Source: Phoronis australis
Taxonomy: Eukaryota; Phoronida; Phoronidae
DNA: 64,000 bases
Assembly (NCBI GenBank): GCA_002633005.1
Contig: NMRA01000257.1
Location: 216,731-280,730 of the forward strand
Reading direction: 5' to 3'
A program made the translations under genes and the position numbers. The notes below the pieces were generated by a model, which worked only from the letters and a program-made list of their open reading frames with translations, had not been told where the DNA came from and made no database searches. Positions 61,804-64,000 of the stretch are shown here, piece by piece. Position 1 is the stretch's first letter, and each line of letters opens with the position of its first letter.

Positions 61804-62515
61804 ATGTTCCCCTTCGACTAAAATGAAAAAAATAGTTTCATCATGATGGGGTTTTGCGGCACCCGCATTTTTTCATTCGAGTACAAAAAAAAACGAAAAA
61901 TGCCGTTGAAAACTTTTGGGTGTCACGTCTGTCGTTCGACAAGAAAACGCTGACGGGATGTTTTTGTTTTTTGCAACGAATACTTCATCCTTGGCGTTTT
62001 GCCTTAGACCCAGATGCACCGCTATTTATTCGGAAGTCTCACATTTCAATGCGGTCATTCCGTTTTTTCTCTATTAAATGTTGACCGTGTCAATTGGAAC
62101 AGGTGTCCACTTTCTTTAGTAACAATCCAATGTCCCTTGTCTACGGTAACATATACACTATATATACGAGGATCCTACTTTCTGAAGTCCTACACTGCAA
62201 CCAATGTAATGAGCTATCCACGGTACAAGCTATGTAATACAAGTTTGCCCATTTTTATCTACAAAATTTGCCACTTTTCAGTTATCCTCCTCCCTCTCCC
62301 TCTGTCGTCATCGCCATATAATCCCCCGTCCAGCTTCTAATTACGTCATCACAGCCAACCCCCGCTGTTTTTTGAAGACCCGACGGTTTGTTGGAGATTT
62401 CGTCTTTACGATCTAGTGTCAAACTAATGTCGCTTTATAACCGTAAGTTGCATTTGCCGCTGTTGTATACAGCAATGAAATAAAGTATGCCATTTCAACT
62501 ATCAAACCAAATATA
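61804..62515. other. Intergenic, nothing recognised
   Basis: No supported gene or repeat. The open frame at 61854-62084 has no recognisable domain. Confidence 0.4.
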
Positions 62516-62645
62516 ATGAATATTTTCTTACCTAACAACGCCAGAGGAGCGAGGATGCGGCTGGGAAAACAAAATATTTTAATAAGGGCGGCCTGTCACT
62601 TTTTATGTGCCCACTTATTTGTTTGTCTGTGTACAAGTTTACAAG
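62516..62645 (+). CDS. Possible signal-peptide exon
   Basis: An ATG at 62516 (another in frame at 62552) opens a frame with a basic start and a hydrophobic run (AACHFLCAHLFVCLCTSLQ), ending at a strong AAG/GTAAGT donor at 62645. This is how a first exon of a secreted or membrane protein often looks. No partner exon was found before RPS8, so this is weak. Confidence 0.25.
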
Positions 62646-63599
62646 GTAAGTCTAGTGAAATATCAAATCTTGCAAGCGTGAAACGGCAGGTCCCAGTTTT
62701 AGAATTAGTTTTTTGGAACTAGTTAGGCCCTAATTCTGCCAGAAGGGGAATCAGTTTCCCAAATAATATGCCCGGTGAGGGAGATACTCTACTAAACCCC
62801 ATGAGGACGTCATCATGGATCTAACCCCACCTCCCTCCCCGTCATAAATCGACCGTCCAGACCCTCTCCCCCTCGAATGATGACGTAATATGTGAACCCT
62901 CCCTAACGGTTTTCTTATACGACTCTTACGCAATTCGGTTGAGAAACGGCGGAGTCACTAAAACTCTTAGCGACAGTTAATTCCATAGCAAGGTCCAACA
63001 ACAGAAGGAACAAACGAATACAAATTCCACGAATACGCAGCGCAACCTCAGCAGCGCGAGATTGAAGCTAGCATTCCAGGACTAGAGTTCTATGGGAGAG
63101 CGAAACTTTATTTAATAACGGAACTTGGGGTGCAGTATGAAAGCACAGTAAATCAATTCTGGCAAATTCAGTGTAATAATACTTATATATATATATATAT
63201 GCTTAACAAGATGACAATGTAAAATCCCAACTCCTGCAATAACATGGCAACGGGTGTCGCGGACGCCTTGATCACGCACTATAGTGCTGTGGTATGTCTC
63301 TGTACCCTCAAGTAATGACGTAATGCGTGAACGATCCAAATGTAAATGCCATCAAAACACGATAACACTTGTCGCTGTCCATCTCGATTATGGCAGTACG
63401 GTATGTGGCTGGTGCTGTGTCGATTGTCGGCTTTAGGTTTAGTCAGTGGTGGAGTGCGGCTGTGGTCCGTCCGTGAACGTGTTTTATTATCGTTCCAAAA
63501 AAGGCTTTTGTGATAGAAATATTTTTGTTGCACACTTTACCTAAAATAGATGTTTTTTTTCAGCAAGGAGCTTGAATTAAAAAAAGAGGAAAACAGAAA

Positions 63600-63660
63600 A
63601 AAAATAAATTGCCACTAGGAGGCACAGAGTTAGTCAGATTGGTTTGAAATAAAACAGTTT
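63600..63660 (+). repeat. CTCF-like monomer fragment
   Basis: AAATTGCCACTAGGAGGCAC followed by AGAGTTAGTCAGATTGGTTTG, the left part of the array monomer. It lies about 180 bp beyond the 3' end of RPS8. Confidence 0.65.
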
Positions 63661-63793
63661 CTCAACCAATCTAACCAGACCTACCCCTGTAATAAGTTGG
63701 CATTTTCCAACCCCCCCCCCCCATCAGCAATGATGTAATATGTGAAAGCTCAATACAACCAGATACTAGAAACAAACAATTATTCCTTTAATT

Positions 63794-63799
63794 TTTATT
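63794..63799 (-). promoter_or_regulatory. Polyadenylation signal of RPS8
   Basis: AATAAA on the minus strand 35 bp past the stop codon, fitting the very short 3' UTRs of ribosomal protein genes. A second AATAAA (63838-63833) overlaps the stop codon itself. Confidence 0.6.
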
Positions 63800-63833
63800 G
63801 GATGTTTTTGTATATTACAAGTAATGTGGTAGT

Positions 63834-63943
63834 TTATTTGCCCTTCTTGGATCTCATCTTCCTCAGGTAGAACTCTAGTTCTTTGCCCTCAAGAATATAA
63901 CCATCACAGCGCCCACACTGACCAGGTCTTGAGGAGATGGCAG
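63834..63943 (-). CDS. RPS8: Ribosomal protein S8 (eS8), last coding exon, partial
   Basis: A component of the 40S ribosomal subunit. A GGTTGTTTCAG acceptor precedes 63943. After two bases completing a split codon, the exon reads [18 protein letters not shown] then [10 protein letters not shown] and a basic SKKGK end, stop TAA at 63836-63834. This matches the highly conserved eS8 C-terminus ([20 protein letters not shown], then FYLRK). The Ala usual after GR is Cys here. Upstream exons lie beyond the right edge, where introns of this gene often host snoRNAs in other animals. Confidence 0.92.
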
Positions 63944-64000
63944 CTGAAACAACCATAGGATGATTATTATCTGGTAAAGCAACACCATGCTACTAGCATT

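Overview
This is a 64 kb stretch of AT-rich animal nuclear DNA. The genes are split by many introns, all the GT..AG splice pairs I tested keep frame, and the spaces between exons are full of SINEs, MITE-like elements and minisatellites. The recognisable proteins (gamma-tubulin complex component 5, MACIR/C5orf30, a PDZ plus double-PH protein, ribosomal protein eS8) and the repeat style fit a marine invertebrate, perhaps a deuterostome or lophotrochozoan. The sequence alone does not fix the phylum. It is a draft assembly: a 161-base N gap lies at 2437-2597, single Ns lie at 1491, 35175 and 60544, and one stretch (35176-35945) looks like the second allele of sequence lying just before it.

Layout, left to right. 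1-4.8 kb: repeats, including a foldback element with long inverted arms and GC-rich MITEs. 4.97-7.41 kb (+): an intronless, unrecognised acidic protein of about 810 residues with four diverged internal repeats. 7.4-10.5 kb: more MITEs and no gene seen. 10.5-31.3 kb (-): TUBGCP5, rebuilt here as 21 exons coding 973 residues with every exon phase matching. Its last intron holds a higher-order tandem array (about 451 bp made of three monomers of about 150 bp) whose monomers each carry a match to the CTCF core motif. 31.3-36.3 kb: intergenic, with a 1583-bp TTAA-flanked transposon present in one allele and absent from the other. 36.35-37.07 kb (+): a MACIR homologue with a 1.2-kb piggyBac-like insertion downstream. 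42.8-55.7 kb (-): a ten-exon gene for a 612-residue protein with an acidic N-terminus, a PDZ domain and two PH domains. 55.7-63.8 kb: mostly anonymous, with a possible two-exon gene fragment (-) and a possible signal-peptide exon (+). 63.83-63.94 kb (-): the last coding exon of RPS8, which continues off the right edge.

The genes do not form an operon or an obvious pathway: gamma-tubulin ring complex assembly, UNC119-type cargo trafficking, membrane scaffolding and the ribosome. The most unusual content is in the repeats: the array of CTCF-like sites, a transposon insertion with its empty site preserved in the assembly, and a minisatellite that seems to have grown from an exon-intron junction.
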